In this document: piece by piece, positions 51,277 through 59,846 of the stretch
How positions within the stretch are numbered: the first letter of the stretch is position 1
How the letters are laid out: each line of letters begins with the position of its first letter
Source: AM-0621 sp964386705
GTDB lineage: Bacteria; Planctomycetota; Planctomycetia; Planctomycetales; Planctomycetaceae
Direction: 5' to 3'
Assembly (NCBI GenBank): GCA_964386705.1
Contig: CAYLTY010000007.1
Location: 11,238 to 75,237, forward strand
DNA: 64,000 bases
Program-made: the position numbers and the translations under genes
Notes under the pieces: generated by a model
Databases searched by the model: none
Seen by the model: only the letters and a program-made list of their open reading frames with translations
Told to the model about the DNA's origin: nothing

Positions 51277-51299
51277 GATTCCGATTCTCACTCTCGAAT

Positions 51300-51335
51300 A
51301 AAAAAGCTCCGCATTGAACGTCGTCAACGCGGAGC
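51300..51335 (-). terminator. Strong intrinsic terminator after the DUF1559 gene
   Basis: On the minus strand GCTCCGC (51329-51335 complement) pairs with GCGGAGC (51306-51312 complement). The stem continues inward through GTTGA/TCAAT to a short loop, and a run of six T's (51300-51305 as A's) follows directly. Confidence 0.88.
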
Positions 51336-51365
51336 CGACTTTGGAATGCGTTCAACTCTTGACGT

Positions 51366-52298
51366 TTAGAAGTCGCCGATGACGCCAGCGTCATCCTTGA
51401 ACTCAAGCTTCTGCCACAGGTAGTTGCTCGACTGGAACGGGATGCTCGAACCCCAGCCCACACCAGTTGCTCCACCAGGACCCGGATTGCAGTCAAAGGT
51501 CACATTCGGATTCGATTCAATGTTCTGAGTGACAAACTTTACCGCGCCGTCACACATCACCACATGCACGCCGCCAACATGCTTACTGGCGACCGCGAAA
51601 CGAGTGCAGGTTGGATCTCCACCGGTCGCGTTGTAGAGCGTGTTCGGCGGAAACTGGGCCCGGTACGAAAAGGACGAACCGGTGCTTGTGAAGCCCCAGA
51701 CGACAAAGCCGACCTGACGATCGATGGATTGGCTGGACTGATGACGCTCCGAGGCCAGCATCGTGTTCGACGTGCCGTCAGTAATGTCGCGGTCCCGAAC
51801 GGCGGTGTTCGTATTGGCGATCGAGACGCTCACGCCGTAGCTGCTCGTGGAGTAGTTTGAGCGATCGGGATTACGTTCAGCTCCACTGTCTGAAGGACAA
51901 CGGAACGTGTTCATGGGATTCTGCAGGATCGTCCCGCTGGCATAGGCGGTCGTCGGCCCTGGCAGAACGCACCCGTTCGGAGCCAGTTCCTCATACATAT
52001 TGTTGAGGTCCATATAAGGCAGCACGAACGTGCCCCAACCCCATTCATTATCCGTCACGCCTGAAACTTCGCAGGGAGCTCCGCCACCTTCAATGTATCC
52101 CGGCGGGAAGACCCGCGCCGTTTCGTGATAGTTGTGGAATGCCAGTCCAATCTGTTTCAGGTTATTCTTGCACTGGGCACGGCGAGCGGCTTCACGGGCC
52201 TGTTGCACAGCCGGGAGAAGTAAAGCGACGAGCACGGCGATAATGGCGATCACGACCAGCAACTCGATCAACGTAAAACCACGACGACGCACGACCAT
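51366..52298 (-). CDS. DUF1559 protein with type IV pilin-like N-terminus
   Basis: 310 residues from the ATG at 52298, which has GGAG nine bases upstream. The frame opens earlier (52418), but the pilin motif sits exactly at the chosen start: MVVRRRGFTLIELLVVIA, a prepilin-peptidase site (G/F) and hydrophobic helix, then REAARRAQCKNNLKQIGL. The C-terminal HVGGVHVVMCDG is the family's H-X9-DG motif. DUF1559 proteins are a large planctomycete family of probable pseudopilins/surface proteins; exact function is unknown. Followed by its own terminator and then a lipoprotein gene. Confidence 0.95.
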   Translation of the reverse strand: MVVRRRGFTLIELLVVIAIIAVLVALLLPAVQQAREAARRAQCKNNLKQIGLAFHNYHETARVFPPGYIEGGGAPCEVSGVTDNEWGWGTFVLPYMDLNNMYEELAPNGCVLPGPTTAYASGTILQNPMNTFRCPSDSGAERNPDRSNYSTSSYGVSVSIANTNTAVRDRDITDGTSNTMLASERHQSSQSIDRQVGFVVWGFTSTGSSFSYRAQFPPNTLYNATGGDPTCTRFAVASKHVGGVHVVMCDGAVKFVTQNIESNPNVTFDCNPGPGGATGVGWGSSIPFQSSNYLWQKLEFKDDAGVIGDF

Positions 52299-52541
52299 TG
52301 AATGGGGCTCCACAACCAGGATGTGAAAGCGCTGATGCAACCGATGCAAAAGCGTGTGAAAACTGTACGAGTAATTGATACGCGTTTGGAGAAGAGAGAT
52401 TCCGCAGAAATCCGCCACGATTTCAGAATCCCATATCTTATAAGCCTTTTCGCACGATCTCGGACGAGTCCATCAAAGCCTGCTGATGTCCACATTCCTC
52501 TAAACGAATCACTGCTCAGCCATCCATAAGAGACCATTGAA

Positions 52542-52856
52542 TTGACCACTGCGCACATTCGTATCGCCAGCATCCACGATGTTCCTGAAGGCACGGGTAA
52601 GGAGTTCGTAGCGGGGTCACGCATCGTGGCCTTGTTCAATTTGAACGGTCAGCTTCACGCCATTGACGGCATCTGCGCCCATGCCGGCGGACCCGTTGCC
52701 AAGGGTTCCATCAAAGGCTGCATCGTGACCTGCCCCTGGCATGGCTGGCAGTACGACGTCACCACCGGCAAGCACTGCCTCAACGATCGGATCAGTCAGG
52801 AAGCATTCCCTGTCACGGTCGAAGGCGAAGATGTTTACGTTGATGTTTCAGGGTGA
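52542..52856 (+). CDS. Rieske [2Fe-2S] ferredoxin-like protein
   Basis: 104 residues. The two cluster-binding boxes are present: CAHAGGP (Cys-x-His) and CPWHGW (Cys-x2-His), spaced as in Rieske ferredoxins and NirD-like proteins. It is a soluble electron carrier or small reductase subunit; no partner oxygenase or reductase is adjacent. The start is probably the TTG at 52542 (TTAHIRIASIHDVP); no ATG lies at a suitable position, and only a weak AAGAGA precedes it. Divergent from the DUF1559 gene. Confidence 0.92.
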   Translation: MTTAHIRIASIHDVPEGTGKEFVAGSRIVALFNLNGQLHAIDGICAHAGGPVAKGSIKGCIVTCPWHGWQYDVTTGKHCLNDRISQEAFPVTVEGEDVYVDVSG

Positions 52857-52907
52857 CATTCATCACCGCTTCACCAGGCTCGGGACCAGAACTGCCGCAC
52901 AGCGAGA

Positions 52908-55900
52908 TCATTGACCTGCTGGCAACGTCGTTGGACGGCGTTTGAGTTCGGCTTTGAATGGTTCTTGAGGCTCGACGGAAACAATTCTCAAGTCGTCGAA
53001 CTGTGCTTCACCCAGGCCGTGGAGGGTGAGCTTTAAAGTCAGCGGCGTGTCCGTCGTGACCTCGCGGACGAACTCGAACTGTTCCCAGCCGCGGGTTTGT
53101 TTCCAGTGCAGCCGCGTGTTGCCGATGTTCTCCGTCAGTGTGACACCTTCGATGGACGCCGTGGGCGGAATCGACAGTCGGATCGAGCCGGACACGTAGA
53201 CGAACTGCCCTGCGCGAACATTGAGGGGAGGCGTTGATACCGAGATCGGGTTGCCTTCCAGTGCAGCGGGAACTTCGGCGTTCAGCTTTGGAATGGCGAG
53301 CAATCTCAGGGCGCGGCCGTGCGGACGAGGGTTCTGAGCCAGTTCAGCCCCAGCCTGGACTCCTTCGATCTCAAACTGAGAGTGCTTCCAACCCGATGCG
53401 ATCATGCGATTGGTGTCGGTGTTCTCGAAGTCTCCGTCGGCCAGCAAGTTAGCAATCTGGCCAGGCGGGGCAGCTCCAATGCGTTCGATGAACTGCCGAT
53501 GTTCGGGCAGCGACTGAAAGCTGACGAGGTACGGTGTGTAGAGCGGCGAGCGATGATTCCCGACAGTGTTCTCCCAGTGCATGCGTTGAGCGATCCGTAC
53601 CGCCTGCAACGCCGCCTGAGCCGAAAAGCGAATGGCGTCGTAGTCGGCCGTTGTCGTGTGATTGGCCTGACGAACCTGACTTCCAGCGTTACTTCGTGTC
53701 GCTGCGATCCGTTCAAAGTTATCCGCCCCGGATTTCGTTAATCCGGCGGCGCGATCGAGATACCACGGCACATCAGGAATACCGGCACCGAGTTTCTGCA
53801 GACGCTGATCCACTTCCCGAGTTCGTTCGAGCTTGGCTTGTGCGAGGCTCAACCACAGCACGGCGCTGCGTTCCTGCATCGCTTCCACACGCTGCCGCAG
53901 CAGGTTGCCGAGATTAGGGTCCGTTGAAATCACAATCGCGGTCAGTTGATCAAAGTTTTCCAGCCGCACCTTAGTCCCGGCGACGCGCTCGTACTTCAGG
54001 CTGCGGACTTTGGTCGTCGTGACTTCCCAGATCGTCGGATTGTCGAACGTGCCGGGAATGGTGATCTCAATGTTCTTCGCGGCCATGTGACCGGGCACGA
54101 ACTGCGAATCGCGTTCGTACCACATCGGAATCAGCAGTTGACTGTCCGGCCCGTGGAAGATGGCCATTTCAATTTCGTCGTTGGTGTAGGGACGAAACTC
54201 CTCAGCAGGTCCGCCCGGTGCATTCGCAATCTTAGGCGGATCTTTTACGCGCAGCCGCGTGCTGACGGGCTTGTTGCGGTCTAGGAAGGATTCACGCGTC
54301 TTGACAATTTCCCCTAGCGGAACCTTTTCGAACTGGGTCACAGTGCGTGTCGCCAGCCACGGTTCCAGCAGCTCAATCTCCTGATTGATGATTGCGATGA
54401 TCAGTTCGCGTTCGCGAGCTCCGGGGAACTCGCCGTTAAACGAAGATGTCTTCCAATAGCCAATGCCCCGACACCCCGCCGCGAGCGCCGCATAAGCCAG
54501 CAGGCGGATCTGTTCTGGTTCAACCAACTGGGGAGTCTCCACGCCCGGTCGCGGTTCGATCTCCGTCTGCACCCAGGTTGAGACGAACATCCCGGGACGC
54601 AGTTGCCTCGCCTTCTGCGTGAGAAACTGCCGATAGTCCTTGATCTCGAACTCGGTCTGCAGCGGATGACGGCTGAGGCCCACACCGTCGAAGAGTCTTG
54701 AGTAGGTGCGTTCAAGGCCACCAATGTCAGCGAGCAACGGCCGCGCGCGTTCGCGGTCAGCGGCGCGGACAACTCGAGTTTGAGCTTCGATCTCCTGCCG
54801 CGCCTCAGCAGGCAAGCGGTTGCTCATCCACCACGCGATGATGCCGTCCGTCTTTTCATCGAACGGCTCCAGCGACAGCGATGCGTCGCCGGGTGACTCC
54901 GTATCCGATGACGGTGGCTGTGGCGGCGTAGCGAGCGCCCACAAGCCGTATTCACGCAGTTCGTTGAGCCGTTTGACGTCGGTGTAATCGTCGATCCAGA
55001 CGAGATTCAGCCCCAATGCCTGCAGGTGTCCGACAGGTTCATCGTGGTGCGGCGCGAATCGTGGAATCACGGGCTTACCGTCAATGAGCAGTCGGTCGCG
55101 GCGCATCTGCGCGTGCGACGTCAGCGTCCGCGGTTCTTCAATCTTCGGAGGTGGGCTTTCGCGTTTGGTGGGACTGGCGTGCCCCTTCCAGCGCATGTCA
55201 TCAATAAAAAAAGCACCAGTTCCCGGCGCAATGTCGGCCAGCAGGATAGCTCGATCAAAGTACGCGTCAGTTAGATCCAGTTGCTCCGAAATCAGCTCTG
55301 ATCGCAAACGCGCGATGCGATCTTTCAGCACACGATCGGACGGCACGACAGACAACGTCTGCCAGTGTCCCACGTCGGTGTAGCGATCACCCTGAACATA
55401 ACAGTGCAGGATCTTCCCATTGCGAGGATCGATCTGTCGCGGAAAGACGATGCGAACCGCCAGGACCGTCGCGGGGACGTTCGACTTCAATACTAGCGAC
55501 AGCGACACGTCTTCAATGGGAACTGAAGGCGGCAAGTTGTGCTCAAGTCGGACAACTTGCCGATTCTCATCGACGGCGATTTGAACTTCTTCGGATGTCT
55601 CACCCGACTTCACAGCCGTCTTGCCGCGGCGCTGCAACTTCAACTGAGCAGCCCGCTGATTGGTGAGGTGCACGCGCCACGAAGGCCGTTCGCCTTCAAA
55701 GTCTTCGGTGAAATCGGCGGCTCGTGACAATGAGGTGAGTCGGCACAAACTCAGCGTGACCAGCAGAGTCGTGATGATCGCTAGAACGATCCGGCGGAGG
55801 TTAGAGCTTCCCCTTCGGCCCGAGATGACGGCGCAGGCTGACTGCAACTCATCACATGACGTGTGAGCAATCCTTTGCGGCAGCGGTTCATCCCTAAACC

Positions 55901-55910
55901 GTAACGTCAC
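52908..55910 (-). CDS. Large exported protein with TIM-barrel-like (glycoside-hydrolase-like) core
   Basis: 1,000 residues from the GTG at 55910, supported by GAGGA six bases upstream. A hydrophobic helix at about 40-60 (IVLAIITTLLVTLSL), followed by AA-like processing near residue 65, makes it exported or anchored. The N-terminal part (about 70-240) is a beta-sandwich (DFTEDFEGERPSW, FFIDDMRWKG), the middle (about 275-560) is barrel-like (LGLNLVWIDDY, DGIIAWWMSNRLP, GCRGIGYWKTSSF), and the C-terminal part (about 830-985) is another carbohydrate-binding-like sandwich (LLADGDFENTD, FDDLRIVSVEP). It probably acts on polysaccharide outside the membrane, but I recognise no named hydrolase family and cannot assign catalytic residues. 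Confidence 0.78.
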   Translation of the reverse strand: MTLRFRDEPLPQRIAHTSCDELQSACAVISGRRGSSNLRRIVLAIITTLLVTLSLCRLTSLSRAADFTEDFEGERPSWRVHLTNQRAAQLKLQRRGKTAVKSGETSEEVQIAVDENRQVVRLEHNLPPSVPIEDVSLSLVLKSNVPATVLAVRIVFPRQIDPRNGKILHCYVQGDRYTDVGHWQTLSVVPSDRVLKDRIARLRSELISEQLDLTDAYFDRAILLADIAPGTGAFFIDDMRWKGHASPTKRESPPPKIEEPRTLTSHAQMRRDRLLIDGKPVIPRFAPHHDEPVGHLQALGLNLVWIDDYTDVKRLNELREYGLWALATPPQPPSSDTESPGDASLSLEPFDEKTDGIIAWWMSNRLPAEARQEIEAQTRVVRAADRERARPLLADIGGLERTYSRLFDGVGLSRHPLQTEFEIKDYRQFLTQKARQLRPGMFVSTWVQTEIEPRPGVETPQLVEPEQIRLLAYAALAAGCRGIGYWKTSSFNGEFPGARERELIIAIINQEIELLEPWLATRTVTQFEKVPLGEIVKTRESFLDRNKPVSTRLRVKDPPKIANAPGGPAEEFRPYTNDEIEMAIFHGPDSQLLIPMWYERDSQFVPGHMAAKNIEITIPGTFDNPTIWEVTTTKVRSLKYERVAGTKVRLENFDQLTAIVISTDPNLGNLLRQRVEAMQERSAVLWLSLAQAKLERTREVDQRLQKLGAGIPDVPWYLDRAAGLTKSGADNFERIAATRSNAGSQVRQANHTTTADYDAIRFSAQAALQAVRIAQRMHWENTVGNHRSPLYTPYLVSFQSLPEHRQFIERIGAAPPGQIANLLADGDFENTDTNRMIASGWKHSQFEIEGVQAGAELAQNPRPHGRALRLLAIPKLNAEVPAALEGNPISVSTPPLNVRAGQFVYVSGSIRLSIPPTASIEGVTLTENIGNTRLHWKQTRGWEQFEFVREVTTDTPLTLKLTLHGLGEAQFDDLRIVSVEPQEPFKAELKRRPTTLPAGQ

Positions 55911-56271
55911 GGAAATCCTCAGAGTTTGGCTGGCCGGTCAAACCAGCAGCCGTTTCGCCAGAAAGTTCTATTCTCGTCCAACTCGGCTAAAGCATGATGC
56001 ATCGGGGTGTTGTTTTCGGGCAACATGGGGCCCGTACGGTTGCCGCACGAGCTCCGGGCAGGGCTTAGCCCGGTGAGCATAGGATTTGGCCCCGAAAGCG
56101 GCCAAGACGAGTGTTCGAGCTCGCTGCAATCCGGCAGGAGTGACAAACCGAGCCGGATCTGGCAATTTGAGGGCATCTCAGGCGCGAGATTGCCTGACGG
56201 GCTTGTGAACGGGGTTGGCGCAGCCACAGAATCCCATCCGTGGTGCAGAGCCGACAGGAGATTGACGAAAG
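55911..56271. other. Intergenic region with several inverted repeats
   Basis: About 360 bases between divergent genes. The long minus-strand frame here (55919-56227) is Pro/Ser/Cys/Asn-rich and looks like noise. Perfect short inverted repeats include TGTTG/CAACA (56008-56012/56021-56025), ATCCGGC/GCCGGAT (56129-56135/56152-56158) and GGCAAT/ATTGCC (56161-56166/56189-56194). It may be leader RNA or degraded repeat sequence. Confidence 0.4.
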
Positions 56272-56547
56272 ATGACTACAAACTCTCGATTCCCGGACAG
56301 CGGCGAGAACGAACTGCCTCGCGAGCTCATTGATCTCGCGAAAGCAATTGCCGCGTTGCCCGAGGTTTACCAGAAAGACCTCGAAGGGATTTATTCGCGA
56401 GTTGTTGATTCCGTAAAACGCCGCCGCCGCATTCTGGCCCTCGTCCAGGAAGCTCTGGCACAGTTGCGGCTGGACATCAAATATCTGATGTTCGACCTCG
56501 AAGTGACCCGCAAAGAACGCGACGAACTCCGCGAACGTCTTGACTAG
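56272..56547 (+). CDS. Small conserved coiled-coil protein
   Basis: 91 residues, almost entirely helical. A charged core RVVDSVKRRRRILALVQEAL is followed by LRLDIKYLMFDLEVTRKERDEL, which would form a coiled coil. The ATG at 56272 has GAAAG directly upstream and GGAGA further up. The composition and heptad pattern make it a real gene, and it resembles a short conserved planctomycete protein type. No family name or function known; the basic centre could bind nucleic acid or membranes (inference). Confidence 0.75.
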   Translation: MTTNSRFPDSGENELPRELIDLAKAIAALPEVYQKDLEGIYSRVVDSVKRRRRILALVQEALAQLRLDIKYLMFDLEVTRKERDELRERLD

Positions 56548-56591
56548 AAGCCGCTGTCTCCGGCATGGCCTGCGCTGACTTTGAATTCCTG

Positions 56592-56639
56592 CAGCTCTGA
56601 ATTGTCACCGGCATCCACGGCGGGTTCGATTCAGAGCTG
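56592..56639 (+). terminator. Probable terminator of the small coiled-coil gene
   Basis: An 11-base perfect stem (56592-56602 with 56629-56639) lies 45 bases past the stop at 56547. The T-rich tract after it is weak. Confidence 0.5.
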
Positions 56640-56682
56640 TCGCTGTTTCCGGAGCTTCAACTTTCAGCGAATCAGGCTCCAT

Positions 56683-56719
56683 TCAAAAAAACAGGACGGC
56701 TGAACGAGCCGTCCTGTTT
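56683..56719 (-). terminator. Strong terminator of the SurA/PpiD-like gene
   Basis: 13-base stem (56689-56701 with 56707-56719) and a 5-base loop. Read on the minus strand it ends in a T-run of seven. It lies 24 bases past the stop at 56743. Confidence 0.88.
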
Positions 56720-56742
56720 GAGAATACGAGGGGTCGCCAGGC

Positions 56743-59322
56743 TTAGAATTGATCCAGCGCCGCGAGATCGACCGCATACTTCTTCATGAGATCGCTAAAC
56801 CACTTTTGCTGAACGTCAGAGAACGTCGAGGACGCCAAGCGGTCGTAAACGCTGAACAGCATCTGCGGATGTTCGTCGATGAACTGCTTCTGCGTGATCG
56901 CCGCAGCCGGATCATCCGCACCGCCGGGTGTCCGGGACTTCACGTGCACGACGTAGTAGATCGACTTGTCGAAGTTCGGAATCGCTTTCACATCGCCCAC
57001 GCTCATCTGGGCAACGGTCTGCATGAAATTGGTGTCGATGTTGTCGATGCCGGGAATCGTCCCAAACTCAATCTGGCGGCCGCCGAAGGGGTTCGACTGT
57101 AAGCCGGCAAACGACTGGCGAAGCCAGGTAAATGGGGCACTGCTAATGACGGACAGCTGCTGACCTTCCTTCTCACCGGTCACAGTAACTTCGGTCAGCG
57201 CCTCGGCGAGCGATCCCGTCTTCCCGGCACCAACATTCTTGCCAACTTGTTCGACCAGTTCGGTGGCTCGCTTCTCGGCCTTTGGACGAGCTTCTTTAGC
57301 GCGCCAAGCCTTCTCAACCTGCTCGCGAATGCCTGGGTCCTCAAACTTCGCCTCGTGTTCTGGAACATCCTCGATAATCCAGTAGACGAAGTGCTGGTTG
57401 CCTGATCCACCCTCTGCAGATTCCGGGATGAACAGCGCAGTCGCACCGCTGAAGACGTGCTGAGGAATCGGCTGAGGCGTCGGAATGTTGCGGAAGTCCT
57501 TAATCATGCTGATATCAAAGGGCTCCCGGGCCGAAGCCAGAGGGATATCCTTGTCCTCAGAAAACTCCTTGAAGTCCAGCAGCCGCGTTTCGGCGTAGCT
57601 CAAGCCGCGAGCCTTGGCGTACTCCTCTGCTTTGGCAGAGGCTTCCTTCACGAACTCCGGCTTCGAGAGGTCGTCGGACTTCGCGGCATTCTTACGCAGC
57701 TCGTCGATGAATGAGCTGGCAGCGTCCAATCGCTCTTTGGAGAGCTTCTGGACCTTCTCGCTCAACCACATATCTCGCAACTGATCCTTCACATCATCGA
57801 AGGGCTTGTATGCGGCCGGTTGTTCTTTAGATGTCGCATCGGCCTTGCCAGCAGGTTCCTTCGCAGCCGCATCAGTCTTGGCGGGTTGAGGTTTCTCAGC
57901 ACCCTTCGGAGCATCTGGACTTTCAGCCTTCTCTTCGGCTTTGGGCTTCTCTTCAGGCTTGGTGTCAGTCTTTACCGACTCAGTAGGCTTGGGATCCTCA
58001 GCGCCACATTCCGCACCACCTTCGGTCGACTTCTTCTCGACTTCCGGCTTCTTATCCCGTGTTGCTTCTTTGGACTCAGCAGGCTTCGCAGCATCCGGCT
58101 TGGCAGGATCGTTGGCCTTGGGTTCTTCGGCTTTCGGCTTCTCTTCCGTCTTCGCGGGCGGGGAATCCTTTGAATCCTTGGCTGGCTCAGTCGGCTTCTC
58201 GTCTGACTTCACCTTGTCTTCGGGCTTGGCAGGTTCAGCGGGTTTGCTGGCGTCTGGCTTATCAAGCTCGCCGAAGGGGATTTCAGGTTTGCCCGGCAGA
58301 GCGGTTTCTTTGAAGGAGATCTCCTTACGCTCTTCGTACAGCGCCTTAAGCTGTTCATCGGTTGGTTCACCGACTTCCTTTTCGAGCGCTTCGACTGATG
58401 CCGTGAAATACGCAAGTCGTTTCCTGTCCGGCTGACGGAAGCCAGGTTGATCGCCGCCCGGAGCCTTCGTCTTGAACTCTTCAAAGAACGCCTTCAGCTG
58501 CCCTTCCTGCGGCGCGTCGACCGACTTGGCAAAAGCTTGAACCGGGATCGCAGTAGCGTCGATCGAGTGCTTGACATTGAACTTCTGATAGTCCTGCCAG
58601 TATTGCTCGGGCAGATAAACAACCTCGGCGCTGAGCACACGGTAGGCGATGCGTGCCCGCAACTCTTCGCGGAGCAGATCAAACACCTGAGCGTCATTCA
58701 TGCCCGCGCGGCGGCAGATCTCGTCAAACTGCTGGCCGGTCAGCTTCTTTTCGGAAGCATCCCGCAAGTACTGCTGAACGTATTCATCAGGCACTTGAAT
58801 ATTGAGCCGGTCAGCTTCCTTGATCAGCAGGTGATTCAACAGCACTTCACGAACGGAGCCGCCGCCGAAGCGGAATCGCTGCAAGGCCATGCCGACGATC
58901 TGGTCGCGAAATTGCGATTCCGGAATCTCCCGGGACATCACAACCTGGTCGATCACCTGGTTGGCTTGAGCCCGGTTCTGCTGCATGTGGCGAATCTCCT
59001 GATAGGAGATTTTGCCCAGGGACGTCTGAACGCCTTCTTCCGTGCGTATTGAAAAAAACACGACACCAGCACCAGCTACAGCGCCAATTGCCAGACCATT
59101 CAGCCAGTAATTGGCCGACTTCTTGGCGACCTGACCGTGAATCCAGGCCACGCCCGCACCGACCGCGGCAAAAATCAACGGCAGTACCAGCGGGTTTGAG
59201 GATCCATCGCGGCGCCCTGATGTCACCGAATCCAGGATCACAAAGCAGAACATCGCGATGCCGGTCATAATGACCATCAGCTCGCGTTCGTGCTTCTTCA
59301 ACAGCTTAAATGGAGACGCCAT
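56743..59322 (-). CDS. SurA/PpiD-like membrane-anchored folding factor with Lys/Pro/Glu linker
   Basis: 859 residues from the ATG at 59322, with GGAG five bases upstream; the frame runs to 59469, but that extension precedes the ribosome site. Two hydrophobic segments lie in the N-terminus (about 17-33, then 45-110 region: PLIFAAVGAGVAWI, GLAIGAVAGAGVVFF). A SurA_N-like helical region follows at about 150-300 (EVLLNHLLIKEADRLNIQVPDEYVQ-type). A ~150-residue low-complexity linker of Lys, Pro, Glu, Ala and Asp spans about 349-502, and a second helical part ends in a PPIase-like closing strand (KSIYYVVHVKSRTPGG). It probably works outside the cytoplasmic membrane on secreted proteins. No complete parvulin domain was visible. 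Divergent from topA. Confidence 0.8.
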   Translation of the reverse strand: MASPFKLLKKHERELMVIMTGIAMFCFVILDSVTSGRRDGSSNPLVLPLIFAAVGAGVAWIHGQVAKKSANYWLNGLAIGAVAGAGVVFFSIRTEEGVQTSLGKISYQEIRHMQQNRAQANQVIDQVVMSREIPESQFRDQIVGMALQRFRFGGGSVREVLLNHLLIKEADRLNIQVPDEYVQQYLRDASEKKLTGQQFDEICRRAGMNDAQVFDLLREELRARIAYRVLSAEVVYLPEQYWQDYQKFNVKHSIDATAIPVQAFAKSVDAPQEGQLKAFFEEFKTKAPGGDQPGFRQPDRKRLAYFTASVEALEKEVGEPTDEQLKALYEERKEISFKETALPGKPEIPFGELDKPDASKPAEPAKPEDKVKSDEKPTEPAKDSKDSPPAKTEEKPKAEEPKANDPAKPDAAKPAESKEATRDKKPEVEKKSTEGGAECGAEDPKPTESVKTDTKPEEKPKAEEKAESPDAPKGAEKPQPAKTDAAAKEPAGKADATSKEQPAAYKPFDDVKDQLRDMWLSEKVQKLSKERLDAASSFIDELRKNAAKSDDLSKPEFVKEASAKAEEYAKARGLSYAETRLLDFKEFSEDKDIPLASAREPFDISMIKDFRNIPTPQPIPQHVFSGATALFIPESAEGGSGNQHFVYWIIEDVPEHEAKFEDPGIREQVEKAWRAKEARPKAEKRATELVEQVGKNVGAGKTGSLAEALTEVTVTGEKEGQQLSVISSAPFTWLRQSFAGLQSNPFGGRQIEFGTIPGIDNIDTNFMQTVAQMSVGDVKAIPNFDKSIYYVVHVKSRTPGGADDPAAAITQKQFIDEHPQMLFSVYDRLASSTFSDVQQKWFSDLMKKYAVDLAALDQF
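57815..58275 (-). repeat. Low-complexity Lys/Pro/Glu/Ala linker
   Basis: Internal part of the preceding gene with irregular repeats such as KPAEPAKPED, EEKPKAEEPKA and KPEEKPKAEEKAE, probably disordered. It contains one Cys (GGAECGAED). Confidence 0.85.
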
Positions 59323-59846
59323 GCTGCTCCTCACTGGCGATAAAATCGTTCTGACACACAGGCGAACACGTGCTCTGGACCCCGTTTCGCGAACTTGCCA
59401 CACCCAGTTTTGGACGGTTGAGTCGCGGTTGCAAGAGACCTTCGACTCGGCACCGATCCTTGACAGCACGTTTCACCGTGGGCTATCGAACGCCCTTCGA
59501 TTGGACGATCTCAAGCCTGTCGGCGAGCGGATTAACCATCGTTGCCGACGGCAATCACGGCGATTTGCAAGGCCCTTGCAGTTCATCGGCAAGAGGCCAA
59601 AGGCTGCGAAACGGCGGCGGATTGTAGCCAGGAGGGGGGCTGAGACAAGCTCGGCTAAAGTCGCCCAGACTCCTGAGTTGTGAGGGTTCACGCCTCTTGC
59701 AGAAAGCTCGCGACGTGGACGCGGAGGGGATTGAGTCGTGGAGCATAGAAAAACTCCAGGACTCAATCCTGAAGGCGCCGCCGATTTTGCTTAACTATCG
59801 ATGTGAATGACAGTTGCGGCATCGCCGCTAGTGGAAGGATATTTTC
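59323..59846. other. Divergent intergenic region upstream of topA
   Basis: About 520 bases without a convincing gene; frames on both strands read as Arg/Ser-rich noise. The one clear structure is the hairpin at 59728-59769, listed separately. It must hold promoters for topA and for the SurA/PpiD-like gene. Confidence 0.45.
59728..59769. promoter_or_regulatory. Long hairpin just upstream of topA
   Basis: GGATTGAGTC (59728-59737) pairs perfectly with GACTCAATCC (59760-59769). After one mismatch the stem continues with TGGAG/CTCCA around a 10-base loop. It lies 77 bases before the topA start. It could be a terminator of an upstream RNA, a leader structure or an extrudable cruciform; there is no T-tract. 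Confidence 0.45.

Noticed and set aside
55919..56227. 102-residue minus-strand frame upstream of the barrel-like gene
   Set aside because: Pro/Ser/Cys/Asn-rich, no ribosome site, spans several inverted repeats; probably not translated.
57820..58435. Hydrophobic/Ser-rich plus-strand frames opposite the Lys/Pro/Glu linker
   Set aside because: Mirror frames of a low-complexity coding segment; the minus-strand gene fully explains the DNA.
59258..59766. Frames on both strands between the SurA/PpiD-like gene and topA
   Set aside because: Arg/Ser-rich noise with no start signal.
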